NCBI GenBank assembly: GCA_944472155.2 | Contig: OX235271.1 | Span: 27,350,977 to 27,414,976 of the forward strand | Direction: 5' to 3' | DNA length: 64,000 nucleotides | From: Trichobilharzia szidati | Lineage: Eukaryota > Platyhelminthes > Trematoda > Strigeidida > Schistosomatidae | In this document: positions 9,498 through 20,265 of the stretch, piece after piece | Position numbering within the stretch: the first letter of the stretch is position 1 | How the letters are laid out: each line of letters starts with the position of its first letter | The notes under the pieces: model-generated | Databases searched by the model: none | The model's input: only the letters and a program-made list of their open reading frames with translations | Told to the model about the DNA's origin: nothing | Program-made: the position numbers and the translations under genes

Positions 9498-9822
9498 ATA
9501 ATGAAAAAAGTGTACATTATTCGCCGACCCAGTGAAATCCATGCATGATCAAAGAAATCAGAGAAACCAACGTCGACTTTTATTCTACTCAAAATACCAT
9601 CAATAACATTTAACATCATACTTCTAAATCATAGTGACTTTTAACTTTATGTTACACTATCAATAGTACTTCAAGTTTATTTGAACTAGCAATAAAATTA
9701 AATGGGCACTGGTGTACACATCAAATTTCAGTAGAACTGTTCAAGTGTTATAAAAAGTTTTTCTTTTGTTCTTTTCTGAGAGAGAAACACCTCCAGTGTT
9801 TTCGACACCTGATTAATTTTAT
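9498..9822 (+). repeat. Direct repeat DR1, right copy
   Basis: Second member of the pair with 8227-8537. The left flanks differ beyond 'ataat', so the repeat boundary lies there. Confidence 0.85.
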
Positions 9823-10424
9823 TCCCCACATAAAATATTTCATCATACACAAAGTTAGTATACGCGAAATGTGAATCGGTTTATTTCAGGTCAAACTTTT
9901 AATTACAAAAACGAGATACTTTACACATACATTATCAGGTCACAATTGCTTTGTGTTTCTTTTTTAAAACCTATTTTAGTGATTAAAATTAAAAAAATCA
10001 GGGGGAAAAGGCAACTTGATTTCTCAAGAGGATATTTTTTGGAAAAATTAAACTTTCTCTCAGAATAGTATTTTTCCCACACACACAATGCCTTCCACAC
10101 AAAAATACTTTTACACTTCATATTTTAAAAAGTGATTTTTCTCAGTCAATGCTTATAGTGTAGATGTTCGATCTCTTAAAAATAATTGTTAATTTTAACA
10201 CATAACTGATTTTTAGAAGTTCACTTATTTATTTTCCCATCGGACTACAAAACCTTTTCAAGCATAGATATGTGAATATAGAAGTGAGCGATTTTCAAGA
10301 GTTGATATTTGTAGGAGTTTGACTGATTTCAGGAAAAGTTTTTTTGTTATTAACAGAATTCACTAAGAGGAACACTACCGAAAAACTCGAATGTGCTTGA
10401 CATTTGTTTGTTTTATCTTAGTTT
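9823..10424. other. Unassigned AT-rich interval
   Basis: Overlapping open frames on both strands at 9871-10121 are low-complexity and lysine-rich. No motif is seen. Confidence 0.35.
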
Positions 10425-10665
10425 AGGAATTCTCAGCAGTGTATGAAGTCAGACTTCACAAAGTGTTTCGATTCCAACTAAGTGATTGGATGAGAGACTT
10501 GTAGTCCCCTGATATATATAACCCCTGACTTCGAATTATCTTGGGGTCATTGTTGCATACACCTGAAGAGCCTCAGTTTAGCACGAGACAATGGTCAAGC
10601 ACCTTGTTATTTTTACAGTGGTTCTCCAAATGATATCAGTTCTTGAAGAAATCTGACATAGAAAA
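10425..10665 (+). mobile_element. Hammerhead SINE, degenerate
   Basis: A SINE order survives: a B-box-like 'gtttcgattcc', then CCTGAAGAG, a stem II remnant, GCACGAGACAATGGTC, and a 3' body ('gtggttctccaaatgatatc'). The core is too altered to expect cleavage. Confidence 0.45.
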
Positions 10666-10675
10666 TATATGATTT

Positions 10676-11885
10676 TAGTCAGGTGGACTCTATCTCAACT
10701 TCATCGACTTTGAAAAGGCCTTCAGTGGACAGCGTCGATCGAGAGGTGATTTGGCATCTGCTTCGCTACTACGGGGTGCCACCGACAATTATACATCCCA
10801 TCCAACAGCTGTACGACAATGCTACATGCCAAGTAATCCACAATGGGAAACTTATGGAATCCTTTGAAGTAGCGACAAGAGTAAGATAACGCTGCCTACT
10901 ATCGCCAGTGATTTTCCTGATTGCAGTAGACTGGATAATGCGACAGACAGCGGGCAATGAGGAAACAGGCATAAAATCGACTCACACAAAAAACAACTTG
11001 GAGGATCTGGACTTCGCCGATGATATATGTCTGATTTCCCACAAACTGGAAGATATGCAAGCGAAAAGCAACAAGTTTGCAGAAGAAGCATCCAGAGAAG
11101 ATAGGAATTCAGGTGAACATAGAGAAAACACAGGTTATGAAGACTCTTGGGCAACACCACCAACAGAAACAACAACAACAAACAACAACCAGCATAAATG
11201 TGAGGAACATGGAAGAAACAAACTCTTCTCCCCACCTAATCATCGTTTCAACTACAGGAGAACGGAACTGACGAGGATATCAAAGCAAGAATCGGAAAAG
11301 CAAGACAAGCATTCAATACTCTCAAGTCTGTGTGGAGGTCAACAGCAGTCAGCATCAAAAATAAAATCCGGATTATCAACTCCAATGTGAAGTCCGTCAG
11401 TGCTACTCACCATACGGATAAGAGACTTGCACAGCGCGTCATAAAAAGCATCTCAAACAAACTACAGACCTTCATTGACAGTTGTCTTCGCTCAATACTC
11501 AAGATCAGATGGCCAGCCGGCCAGAAAGGATCAGCAACAGAGATCTCTGGCAATGAGCGAACCAACTCAGCAGGAACCGATTGTGAAACAAATAGGCAGG
11601 AAGAAATGGAGATGGATTGGCTGGCCATACTCTGAGGAAACAATCCATCAAGTGACATCACTAGACAAGCCATTGCTTGAGTGGAACCCGACTGAATGGG
11701 AAGCGGCGAGTTGGTCGTCAGTGCGAAGTTGGGGTGACTTGGAGGAGGTCATGTGAGGAGGAGATGAGAACGTGTGGGCAGACTTGGAGCCAGGTGAAGA
11801 CTGTAGCAGAGAACGGAACGCAATGGAGACGTTTGGCTGAAGCCCTATGTTCCTCTAGGAATTAAAGGAAACAATTATAATATAA
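10676..11885 (+). mobile_element. RTE-A LINE, reverse transcriptase to 3' tail
   Basis: It begins inside the RT palm with a TSTLKRPSVDSVD region that matches the FIDFEKAFDSVD motif in other copies, followed by LLRYYGVP and the primer-grip region. The active site is LDFADD (about 11010-11030), followed by ISHKLEDMQAKS, INVRN, the SNVKSV block and the RKKWRWIGW C-terminus. It ends with 'cctctaggaattaaaggaaa' and an AT tail. Several frameshifts (near 10890, 11095 and 11400) show that it is dead. It is the longest RTE-A copy on the plus strand here. Confidence 0.88.
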
Positions 11886-12004
11886 TTAAAACTATCGTGA
11901 ATTTCTACTGCTATGAAATTCTTGTTCTGATTATCAATGGACTGCATATTGCAAATGTGACTCAGTATATTATTTGTTCACTCAGAAAGATAGCCGAAAT
12001 TTGG

Positions 12005-12270
12005 GTAGTCTCAACTGATTTAGCTCTCTCTCTCAACTGATTCAAAACCAGGCACACCACTGATGACTTCGGCAGCGAACTACCGGGACAGTCATCCGAT
12101 GTATAGATCACTCTGATGGTCTGGCTAGCAGGTAGTACTTACTGGTTGGTGTGATTGGTGTCCAACTACTCTAATCATTCAATCAGTAGTGTATCGGAAG
12201 ATTACTTCAACACATGATGAAATTATTCTACGGTAATAGACCGATTCAGGCTAATCATTCTTAAGGGTAA
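12005..12270 (+). repeat. Rep-D dispersed repeat
   Basis: It shares 'gatttagctctctc', 'cagaccactgatga'-like and 'caactactctaatcattcaa' blocks with 36105-36295 and, in reverse, with 23412-23600. ACTGATGA followed by GGGACAGTC recalls a hammerhead order, but no proper stem II is seen. It may be another tRNA- or ribozyme-related short element. Confidence 0.5.
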
Positions 12271-12289
12271 TTTCACGCAATTATTCTCG

Positions 12290-12515
12290 AGTCCGTGGCA
12301 CAGTAGTAGAGTGCTCGCCAACCACACAGGTGGTCCAGGGTTCGATCCTCGGCCACGGACGCACTCATTTCCCTCGCTAAACCAGTAATAAGACTGGTAA
12401 AGAGGGAAGTTTGGGCATGAGGCTAGCTACCCCATCCTGTAAAAATAATCACCACTGCTGCAGGAATTTCCAGCTTGAAGCCCTTTGTTCCACTGGGAAC
12501 GTGAAGGATACAAAG
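12290..12515 (+). mobile_element. tSINE, full-length-looking
   Basis: The tRNA-like head has an A box in 'gtccgtggcacagtagtaga' and B box 'gggttcgatcc' (about 12339). A body with 'gggcatgaggctagctaccc', the tail 'ttgaagccctttgttccact' and 'gtgaagg' follow. The head would be an internal Pol III promoter. The cloverleaf is incomplete, so it is not a tRNA gene. Confidence 0.85.
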
Positions 12516-12544
12516 AATTCTTGAATCGAGAGTCCGTAGTACAC

Positions 12545-12780
12545 CATCACCTGGTTTTTTTCATTCCCATGGAGTCTTGAATGGAGTATAGGGCTTCGGG
12601 TTTGATCTTCGGAGTTTCAGTAGCAATGGTGTTCTTTTAAGGATTGGGGTTGCCAACTCTCTTTTTTATTAATTTATTTAGTGACTTAGCGAGGTGTAAG
12701 GATGCTTTAGCGAGGAATTGAACCCAAACCGCATGTACGGTTGGCAAACATCCTCCCATTGAGCTATCAACGCACAAAAA
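12545..12780 (-). mobile_element. tSINE, diverged, opposite orientation
   Basis: The minus strand carries the same head, body and tail order as the preceding copy. The tail complement is near 12570-12600 and the head near 12710-12778 ('gggttcaattcc' B box). The two copies form a head-out, tail-to-tail inverted pair. Confidence 0.75.
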
Positions 12781-13519
12781 AGTGTTGTGCACTAAGTCAT
12801 TAGACATAACGGATACTGCTTACTTCCTTTTTGGTAGTCTGACATGGTTAAATAATAAACAATATCTCAGTCTGTAGGTAGATATTCACGCCTACTGTCT
12901 CCTTCTCAACCAGTTTCTACATTCACCTCTATAAAAAGACAATATGTTTGTATAAAATCAATGCAGTCAGGTGACAGAATCGATTGCAATTAAAAATCTG
13001 GGGTATATGTTTATATCTATACATACTACGCCTTAGACTCTTCTGTCTGACAAATGAAAAGTAACGGAAATACGCGTCTACTTAGTTTTCCTCTAACTAA
13101 CCAGTATCAGAACACGTATGGTACATACGCAGACGAGAAAATTGGATGTAATTACTGACTTAAAAGCTTAGCCTTTCATACAGGCAGCGTATAAAGTTGG
13201 ATGAAATTCGTCTCTCAAGTACCTTAGTTAATTAATACATATAAATGCATATATATATGATAACACTCTGCCCTCGCAAACGGATATTCATGTAGACAGA
13301 AATGACAACCATATATATAAATATGTGCATAAATAACACTGACAGTCGTATAGACAAGTCTGATAGTCACCCTGGTAACAAACAGAGAAGCGGAATGGTA
13401 CAAGATAAAAGAAAACCAAATTGACGAGAAGGAAAATTCGATAGGACAGTGAATTAATTATGCAAGCTGTAAGCGATAATTCTTCTCCTTTTCAACATTA
13501 AACTTCTCTTGATATAAGT
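12781..13519. other. Unassigned AT-rich interval
   Basis: Short AT microsatellite stretches near 13240-13330. No gene or recognised element. Confidence 0.35.
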
Positions 13520-13770
13520 TTGAATTCATGGGGCATTCATTGCATTACATCCTAGTGATGAATGGTCAGCAAATTCACCTCGTAGTATGTAGGTCCTGAG
13601 TTCTATGCCTATTACGGTCATGGGTGCGTACTGCTGAAGAGTTCTTAAGACAGAAGAAGGATGAAACAGTTGTCAAGCCCTGCCTGCTATTTTTCAATGG
13701 TTCTTGAACTGATATCAATCCGCGTGTGTGATATAAAATTGAAACCAGTCGAATCCCTACAAACTGACAT
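13520..13770 (+). mobile_element. Hammerhead SINE, degenerate
   Basis: A decayed head leads to 'gggtgcgtactgctgaagag', then a stem II remnant, GATGAAACAGTTGTC and the 3' body 'ttcttgaactgatatcaatc'. The order matches the family; the core is damaged. Confidence 0.6.
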
Positions 13771-14124
13771 TTGAACACTTTATGAGGATTCAGTTTGACA
13801 TTCAGTTGAAATATTATCCCAGGAAATCGGTAACATCTATATAGTGGGGATAGTCTCAGAATACCCCTGTATGAACTTGAAAATTATTAGTTTAAATATA
13901 AAAATATAATATGCTATGTAAGGAGTTTTCTTCAGTTCAGGGATAAACCGAAACAGTAGGACATATTCTATCTGCTTTAATAAGAAACAAAAAATTATAA
14001 GTACACACAAAATTGTCACGTAACTTACTTCAAAACTGAAGTTTATGTATAAATTATTATGATTATAATTATAATGAATTCAGCACAGGAAAAGCAAGAA
14101 TATTATTATTCCCCTGGGTTCCGA

Positions 14125-14600
14125 GACTGAGATGGTTAGGACATGTGTTACGTATGCCTAGTCATCGCCTTCCTCGACAATGGGCAATGCTAGCTGATAT
14201 AGGGTCAGGCTGGAAAAGAGCTAACAGCAGTCAAACCAAAACATGGCACCAGTCAATGAAATCAACAACAGTTAGTTAGTTTAAACCACGTAGGAAGGTG
14301 TAGACTTTCTGGTTGAGGTCCTTGGGACGGTAAAAACCAATGGTTGGAAACAATTGGTGACATGGCTCAAAGTCGTTCTCAGTGGCTGGCGCAGATGCAT
14401 CCACTCCTTGTGACTTGTGATTTCCAATGAAACTGTTTTGTTCTTCGTTATTACTACTCCTTTGTCTCGCACCTTTGTTTACTGTCTATATTATGCATTT
14501 CTCCTACTTTCTTCTCTTGCTTTGTGTGCTACAAGGAGGGAGTGTGGCGACTTGAACTGCCGCACATCAGTGCAAAGTTCTATGTCGAAAACAGACAGAC
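14125..14600 (+). mobile_element. RTE-C LINE, 3' end
   Basis: This encodes the C-terminal block read as RLGHV, MPSHRLPR, MLADIGSGWKRA, KTWHQSMKST and QWLAQMHPLL in two frames, followed by a 3' UTR shared with 45.95-46.16 kb ('gaactgccgcacatc'). About 22 bases of an RTE-B tail in the opposite orientation touch its left edge. 5' truncated. Confidence 0.85.
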
Positions 14601-14714
14601 AGTTCCGAATGGAACGTAGGACTTCAATAACACATCTCAACTTTGTTCTATTTCCTGTTGTCCTCCCTAGCTGGGTCCATGATTATCCATAGGCTGTTGC
14701 TTGGGCATCCTTTC
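14601..14714 (-). mobile_element. RTE-like 3' tail fragment
   Basis: Minus strand: 'gaagtcctacgttccattcg' complement, then a short stretch of C-terminal coding remnant. It is squeezed between RTE-C and a PLE. Confidence 0.5.
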
Positions 14715-15350
14715 AAAACGTGTAAGAGAACATTACCTTGCATGGCTGCAAAAGGGGAGGCACTGGTTCAATCAGAAGTGCCATTATTAAACATCTGGTC
14801 AACACCTCCCACAACATCTCAACTGAGTCATTCAAAATCACTTATAAAGTCAACAGGAACCTGCCAAAAGCAGTATGTTTCCGACTTCTCTGTACTGAAT
14901 AAGCCCTCGCAATATGCATCGATAAGCCGAAGCTGTGTGTTCAAAAGAAATTAGTCCAACCTCTACAATTACCATGGACCTAGTTCGATATGTTCCCTTA
15001 GCGTCTAGTTTCTTATGTTTTATTTTATTTTAATTCTCTCTTTATCTTCATTCAATTCATCCAAATTTTTTCAGTTATAAGAACAGTTATTTTAAGCTTG
15101 TTTCCATGCTCTTGCTGCTCAAATGTGTACTTCGTTTAAAATAACTATTTTATAATTATATTCTAATCCTGTGTAATTTTTGTTTCTAAGACTCTCGCAA
15201 ACCATATCTAGCTGAAAATAATTGTCACCTTTTATTCGCCTTTGTGATTATGCGGAATCAAATAAAAATTGTACCTGTGCAAATTTATGTATTTAAATAC
15301 GATTGTACAGCTTTTGAAAATGAAATCACCGAAAAGGTGTCTTTGCTGAG
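14715..15350 (+). mobile_element. PLE-1 C-terminal end with terminal motif
   Basis: The C-terminal part of a Penelope-like protein can be read: a REH-like GIY-YIG segment at the start, then SIRSAIIKHLVNTSH, FKITYKV, PKLCVQKKLVQ and a final LPW near 14985. An AT-rich UTR and a hammerhead-like terminus at about 15308-15348 follow. It is 5' truncated inside the endonuclease domain and has frameshifts. Confidence 0.75.
15308..15348 (+). ncRNA. PLE-terminal hammerhead-like motif, degenerate
   Basis: CAGC (15308-15311) can pair with GCTG (15345-15348) as stem I, and AAAG with CTTT as stem III after CGAAA. The CUGANGA box is not intact. Confidence 0.4.
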
Positions 15351-15354
15351 CTTC

Positions 15355-15600
15355 GTGTTCTCTTCTCTCTAATATCTATAAACTCTCATCTCCGCCTCAC
15401 ATGATCTCCTCCATGTCACCTTCACACCGACAAGCCACTCGTCGTTTCCAGTCTGGCGATGGCCTGGCGGATGACGTCATTCAGCGGCCTCCTCAAAATG
15501 TGCCCTATCCACCTTCATTTTCTCCTACATATTTGTTGAGCAGTTGGTTTTTGCTTGGTTTTTACCAGAGTTTCTTGTGGCTAATTCTCTCTGGAAAAGT
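15355..15600 (-). mobile_element. RTE-like LINE fragment
   Basis: Minus-strand C-terminal coding block: complement of 'ggaggagatcatgtgaggcg' and of the region encoding the WP/LW-Q motifs. 5' and 3' truncated. Confidence 0.65.
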
Positions 15601-15604
15601 AAGA

Positions 15605-15765
15605 TAGACCTTCGTTAATTTGAAATTTAGTGAGGAAATCTCCTGCACTCAGTATAAGGAACAAAATTTGGATTTTCAACACTGATGTTAAATTAGTCAC
15701 TGCTTGGCAGAAACGTCACAAAAAACATTTTCCACCAGACTTCTGACTTTGGTCAACTCACGGGA
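15605..15765 (+). mobile_element. RTE-like LINE fragment, opposite orientation
   Basis: Plus-strand remnant reading 'ttcaacactgatgttaaatt' (the NVKS block in intact copies) and a downstream ETSQKTF-like stretch. It abuts the minus-strand fragment, suggesting an internal inversion. Confidence 0.5.
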
Positions 15766-16514
15766 TATACACAATAGATCATAGTTGCAGTAAAGAAAAG
15801 TTCCTTTTTGGCGAAGTCATCAGCTAGGCTTTACATTTGTGTATTTATAGTAAATGGGTGAGAAAGTTCCAGAAATATTTCCGGTCGAGGGTCAAATTAT
15901 AACGAGATTAAAACTGTAATGTTAAAAAAAGAAACAGGAAGATGGGATAAAAACATAGTTCGGTCATAATTACTGGGAAAATTGACTTTTTGTACAGTTA
16001 GGGAATTTGAACATGGCAATGACAACATAGACAAAAAGTTAGGGTAGGAAAAACAAAGTAGTGCAAACAGAGATTAAAAACACAAAGATAACAGAAATAC
16101 ACACAGCGTAGTAGGATAACCACTATTGAGAGAATTGATGATGGCCATGGTAGAGACGAAGGTTAGATGTAATAATTCTGAATACAAAGAGTGGGTTCGA
16201 ACTTTGAATTTAATAGTGCCACAGTCATGCTCAGATGCCTTGATCTCACTACCTTTGAGGGGTTTGGTAAGACCTTGGCTATGAAGCTGAATGTCTTGAG
16301 TTCACCATATGTTCTGTTATCGAGATATATACACACTTCCATTCCCCCCTTGCTAGCCAGGCTACATAGTGTTCTCGAGCGAGTTTTACTAGCAGATGCA
16401 TGATACCTGGCAATTTACTGAGCTCCACCAAAGCAAGTGTATTCGTATATGCATATGATCCAGTGGGGAAGTTTGTCTTTCGCGTACTGAGTGAATAATT
16501 TCTTGCAAGAAAAT
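15766..16514. other. Unassigned interval
   Basis: Nothing recognised. Open frames near 16191-16403 lack domains. Confidence 0.35.
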
Positions 16515-16575
16515 ATCACTTGTAGAGTGGTGGAGAAGCCCTATATTCCACTCGGAATTCAAGGGAATAATAATA
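16515..16575 (+). mobile_element. RTE-B 3' tail
   Basis: 'gaagccctatattccactcg', then 'aattcaagggaataataata'. Only the tail remains. Confidence 0.6.
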
Positions 16576-17304
16576 TCGGAAGATATTTTGCTACACATTC
16601 ATTGTTCTGAACAAAACAAAAGTACAAATCTAATAACGCCAGCAGATTCTCTGTGCTCTGTTGACTGAAATGTGGGATTCATTTAATAATTAATCCTTAA
16701 TCTCCCCATGTCAAAGGAAACTGAAACAATAACCCGGAAAAAATCAGTTTATTCACCGCTTAAACTTTTTGAATTGAATCATAGTCGTCGTTTCATGAAA
16801 GAGTTCAATCGTAATCTTTTATGTTTCGTCTGTTTTTTTGCTGAGGATTGAATAGATAAGAGAACATATTTCTTAGTGATTCTCTCAGGTTTGATGATGT
16901 GATCCGGGTTCTCTCATTCTTCAATTTAATTTCCATTTATCGACGATTGATTATAGTGAACAGACGTTTTCAGTCTCTGTTTGACATGTTGGCTTGTAGT
17001 AGTAACGTTTGGTGGATAATACTTTGCTGTTTGAAACAATGGGTACTGTGTGGTTACTGTCTCAGTGACACCGCCATCATCACTCAGTGAGGACGGAGAT
17101 ACATTCAGCCAATGTATCTCAAACATAGAGAAATACACATCTTGGATTTCACCGTTAAACACCATCAAAAATAATAATATCTTGTATATTATTTATGGAT
17201 ACTATTACTACCCTAAACAGCCAATACATTAACTGTGTTATTTTGCTTTAAAATCTCGTAGGTTATCTTTTGATGATATCCTCATTATTTTTCAAAAATT
17301 ATGC
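16576..17304. other. Unassigned interval
   Basis: No gene or recognised repeat is seen. Confidence 0.35.
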
Positions 17305-17565
17305 ACCCTTTTATTTTTGTATTCCTTTACGTTACCAGTGGAAAATAAGGCTTCAAACTTAAACGTTGAAGTTTCAGTCGCAGTGGTTTTATTTGTATGG
17401 GTAGCGCTTGCGAACTTCATGTCTAATCTCCCATCTTTACTAAACTTACTTTCAACCAAGCGAGATTCAGCTGTGCGTCTTTTGGAGATCGAAACACATA
17501 CCCCATCCGCGGTTAGAGACTGTTGCACTTCTGAACCACCGAAGTCAGTCCTATTTTTAGGTTTT
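17305..17565 (-). mobile_element. tSINE, diverged
   Basis: Minus strand: an eroded tRNA-like head (about 17480-17560), a body with gggtag/gcgaac equivalents and a tail complement ('tttacgttaccagtggaaaa') at 17325-17345. It is older than the other copies. Confidence 0.6.
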
Positions 17566-17670
17566 CATAATTTAAAATTTTATTCTTTTTCTAACTGAGC
17601 TTCACTGTTTATAATGCTTGAAACTTATCCATTAACGTAAGATGTAAAGTATTCGTCACATAGAATCTAG

Positions 17671-19452
17671 TTTCAGATTCTTTAGAGTTCTAGTTTGTGC
17701 TCCTCCCTCACGATTCAAGATTTGATTAAGTGTAACTTTCAAAAGACCTTTAATTTCAGTTTACAGGCAACAAGACTCTAGAAGTTCTATATTTCATGGA
17801 TGACTTACAACTAATGTAACATAAATTTGAAGACTCACAGTAAAAAATCCCAACAATTTGGCAGAAAAGCAAAAGCAGAGAAGACATGACTTAAAGTGAA
17901 CTTAGAGTAGATCAGTCGCCATCAGAGAGGAAGAAATTTGAAAGAGGTCACTTCTTTCACCTAACTAGCCAGTCAGTGTCATTTAAACTACAGGCGGCAC
18001 GGATAATGCTGTCGAAGGGAGAATCGGAAAAGCGTGACAGACTTTCACTAATTTGAAATAATTGTGGTGGTAATCTATTGCATAAGGGCAAAAATCAGAA
18101 TTTTTAACACCAAAGTCAAGTTAGTTTTACTGTGTGGTTCATAATTTTGGCAGTGACTTCACTAAAAGCATTTTCAAGAGAAGACTTTCATCAACAACAG
18201 ATGCATTCATTCGACAGTGAAGAAAAGATGAACAGAAAAGAAAGATAAAAACTGTTCTGGCAAAAAACCCATAAAGAGCCAGTCATTTGAAGAAAATGTG
18301 GAAAGGAGCGGAGATGAACTGGACATAAGCTAAGAAGACAGCTGAGTGACACTGCACTCTATGACATCTATTCCAAAAGGAATCGAAAATGACGACTGAG
18401 GTGGTCATGAGGCCATCTAAAAACAAGTACAAACAATAGTAAGAATTTCCAAGAATCTTTAGTCTTGATTTGTGCTCCCCATACTATCATTCTTCACACA
18501 TATCAAATTACTAAGAAACTACTGGCTTAATTGAATTTGGTCTTTGTCGCTATGTCCGACTCATGAGCAGCGATTCTAAGTCTACATTATTTGACCAGAA
18601 GGAAGTAATCACCACCATGTTTCCAGTGTTAGCGACAGTTGGTCATGTAAGCAGGCGAATTATCAACAATGTGGTTACCAACCAAGCGATAAATCAGTGA
18701 TGACGTAATCATGAAACTCCTAGATCAAGTCAGTCATTATCCTCAGTAGCTCACCATTATAAAGCCGCTGATTACAACACCGCGTGACGCAAATTCAAAT
18801 CTTCGTCAAGGTTACAACTACGCGTCCTACTCACGAGTGTTTGTCAGTCAGCACGAAACCAAAATATGCACTTCTCCAGTGGTCACTTCAACTAACATAA
18901 TTCTTGCAAATTCGATAAACTTCTCGAACTAAAGAGTAAAGTAGACCAAACTACAATCGCACTGAGAATATAGGAAAGGCCGAAATCACACCTTCTATTG
19001 AAATAAGTGTTTCAACACTCAATTTCCCTCACTCTCTCATAATTCTTGAAATATTTTATTAATATCGGATAACTGAAGATTTTGCCCAACTAGAATTCTT
19101 TCCAGACAGACATTATTCCCCCCATTTCACTGAGAAATACAATCACATATAAATTCAGACAGTAGAAAAAGCAAGACTAAAGGAATGTGTCAGACAGAAA
19201 AAGATGCTTTTTATTGTTATGGTTAAGACTGAATTTGTCTAACAGATGATGAAAATAGAAATGCGCTCAAGGTGATTCTGTATGGAAAGGCGTTCTGAGA
19301 CAGACGATGAAAAGAAACGGAAAGGAACTAGGTAGGTGGGTATGAGGGAGGTGGGTGATCGGACGAAGCATGACTTACGTGTTAGGTATTTTGATGGGAG
19401 GAAACCATAAATTATCGCTGGCTACGTAATACTTTCATGCTTCTCTAACACA
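17671..19452 (+). repeat. Left arm of giant inverted repeat
   Basis: About 1.8 kb that reappears reverse-complemented at 20266-22716. Checks include 'aaattactaagaaactactg' (about 18506), 'cgcctgcttacatgacca' complement (about 18640) and 'acgtaatactttcatgcttc' (about 19424). The arm contains an RTE-B-like remnant (about 17885-18380) present in both arms, so that insertion predates the duplication. No transposase is recognisable. Confidence 0.88.
17885..18380 (+). mobile_element. RTE-B-like remnant inside left arm
   Basis: Reads as GERSHFFHLT-like and RIGKA-like blocks, then the NTKVK block, and ends near 'tctattccaaaaggaatc', matching the RTE tail. Multiple stops. Confidence 0.55.
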
Positions 19453-20265
19453 TTATATCCATATATGTACTAGGTCTGAGGTAACCTTATCATTAGTATG
19501 TTTTGGTTCGCCGTAACTATCCTACAGCAACCCTCACTGGAAGACCGATTCACATTGATGAGCGAAATGCATGGTAAAATTTCATTATTAATGGTTTCGT
19601 TACTATCATGGCTTGTATGCAGCTGATGAGAACCGACAAATCAAAACAGATCCATGTTATTCCGGATTAATGTTTATTCTAACACTGTTGAAATTTGTAA
19701 AGAAGAATTCCTGTATGATATGAAATACAAATGAATGATTTTAAAATTTTCTCCACTAATTCAGAAAGTTTACTTGAATATTCTATGCGTTACCTTTATT
19801 ACTCAGTGCTCCAGTTCCGAGTGAAAAACAGGCTTTTGGATGACACATCCCCATTCCATTCCATCCTCTGCTATTGCTTTCAACTGGCTAAACGGCTGCA
19901 CACAAAGTTTCATTTCATTTTCATATGGTCTTCTTAATGGCACAGTTGGACGCTCAGCCCGTCGCTTCCAATTTGAAGGATTTATTAGTAAGTAGAATCA
20001 CACAATGCTCATCTCAGTTTATGTCCATATCATCTCCATCCCGCTCCTCATTCATGCTGGGCGTCTGGTTCATGGCTGACTAGGAAGTATCAAAGTATCC
20101 TTCCAGATACCTTCCGTTTATTTGTACCAAAGGGTAGATAAACTGATTTTCCCCATTCGCCGAATAAGTGTATTTCTAAAATATGTATGATGTCAAAGCT
20201 ATTTGCAGCCAAAAGTTAGTCGGATATTGTCTATGGTCTTCACTCTTTTTTCTAAATACCATTGT
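19453..20265. other. Spacer of the giant inverted repeat
   Basis: About 0.8 kb between the arms. Around 19805-20095 it holds a minus-strand RTE-like tail fragment (complement near 'ccagttccgagtgaaaaaca'). The rest is unassigned. Confidence 0.55.

Noticed and set aside
8227..9822. LTR element bounded by the 300-bp direct repeats
   Set aside because: No TG...CA ends, no primer-binding site and no gag-pol; the interior is LINE and SINE debris.
10908..11390. 160-codon frame as one protein
   Set aside because: It follows RTE-A only up to about 11090; after a frameshift the residues are an alternative-frame product.
18670..18900. A further hammerhead SINE in the left palindrome arm
   Set aside because: 'acgaaacc' and a B-box-like stretch occur, but the CUGANGA box, stem II and order do not fit.
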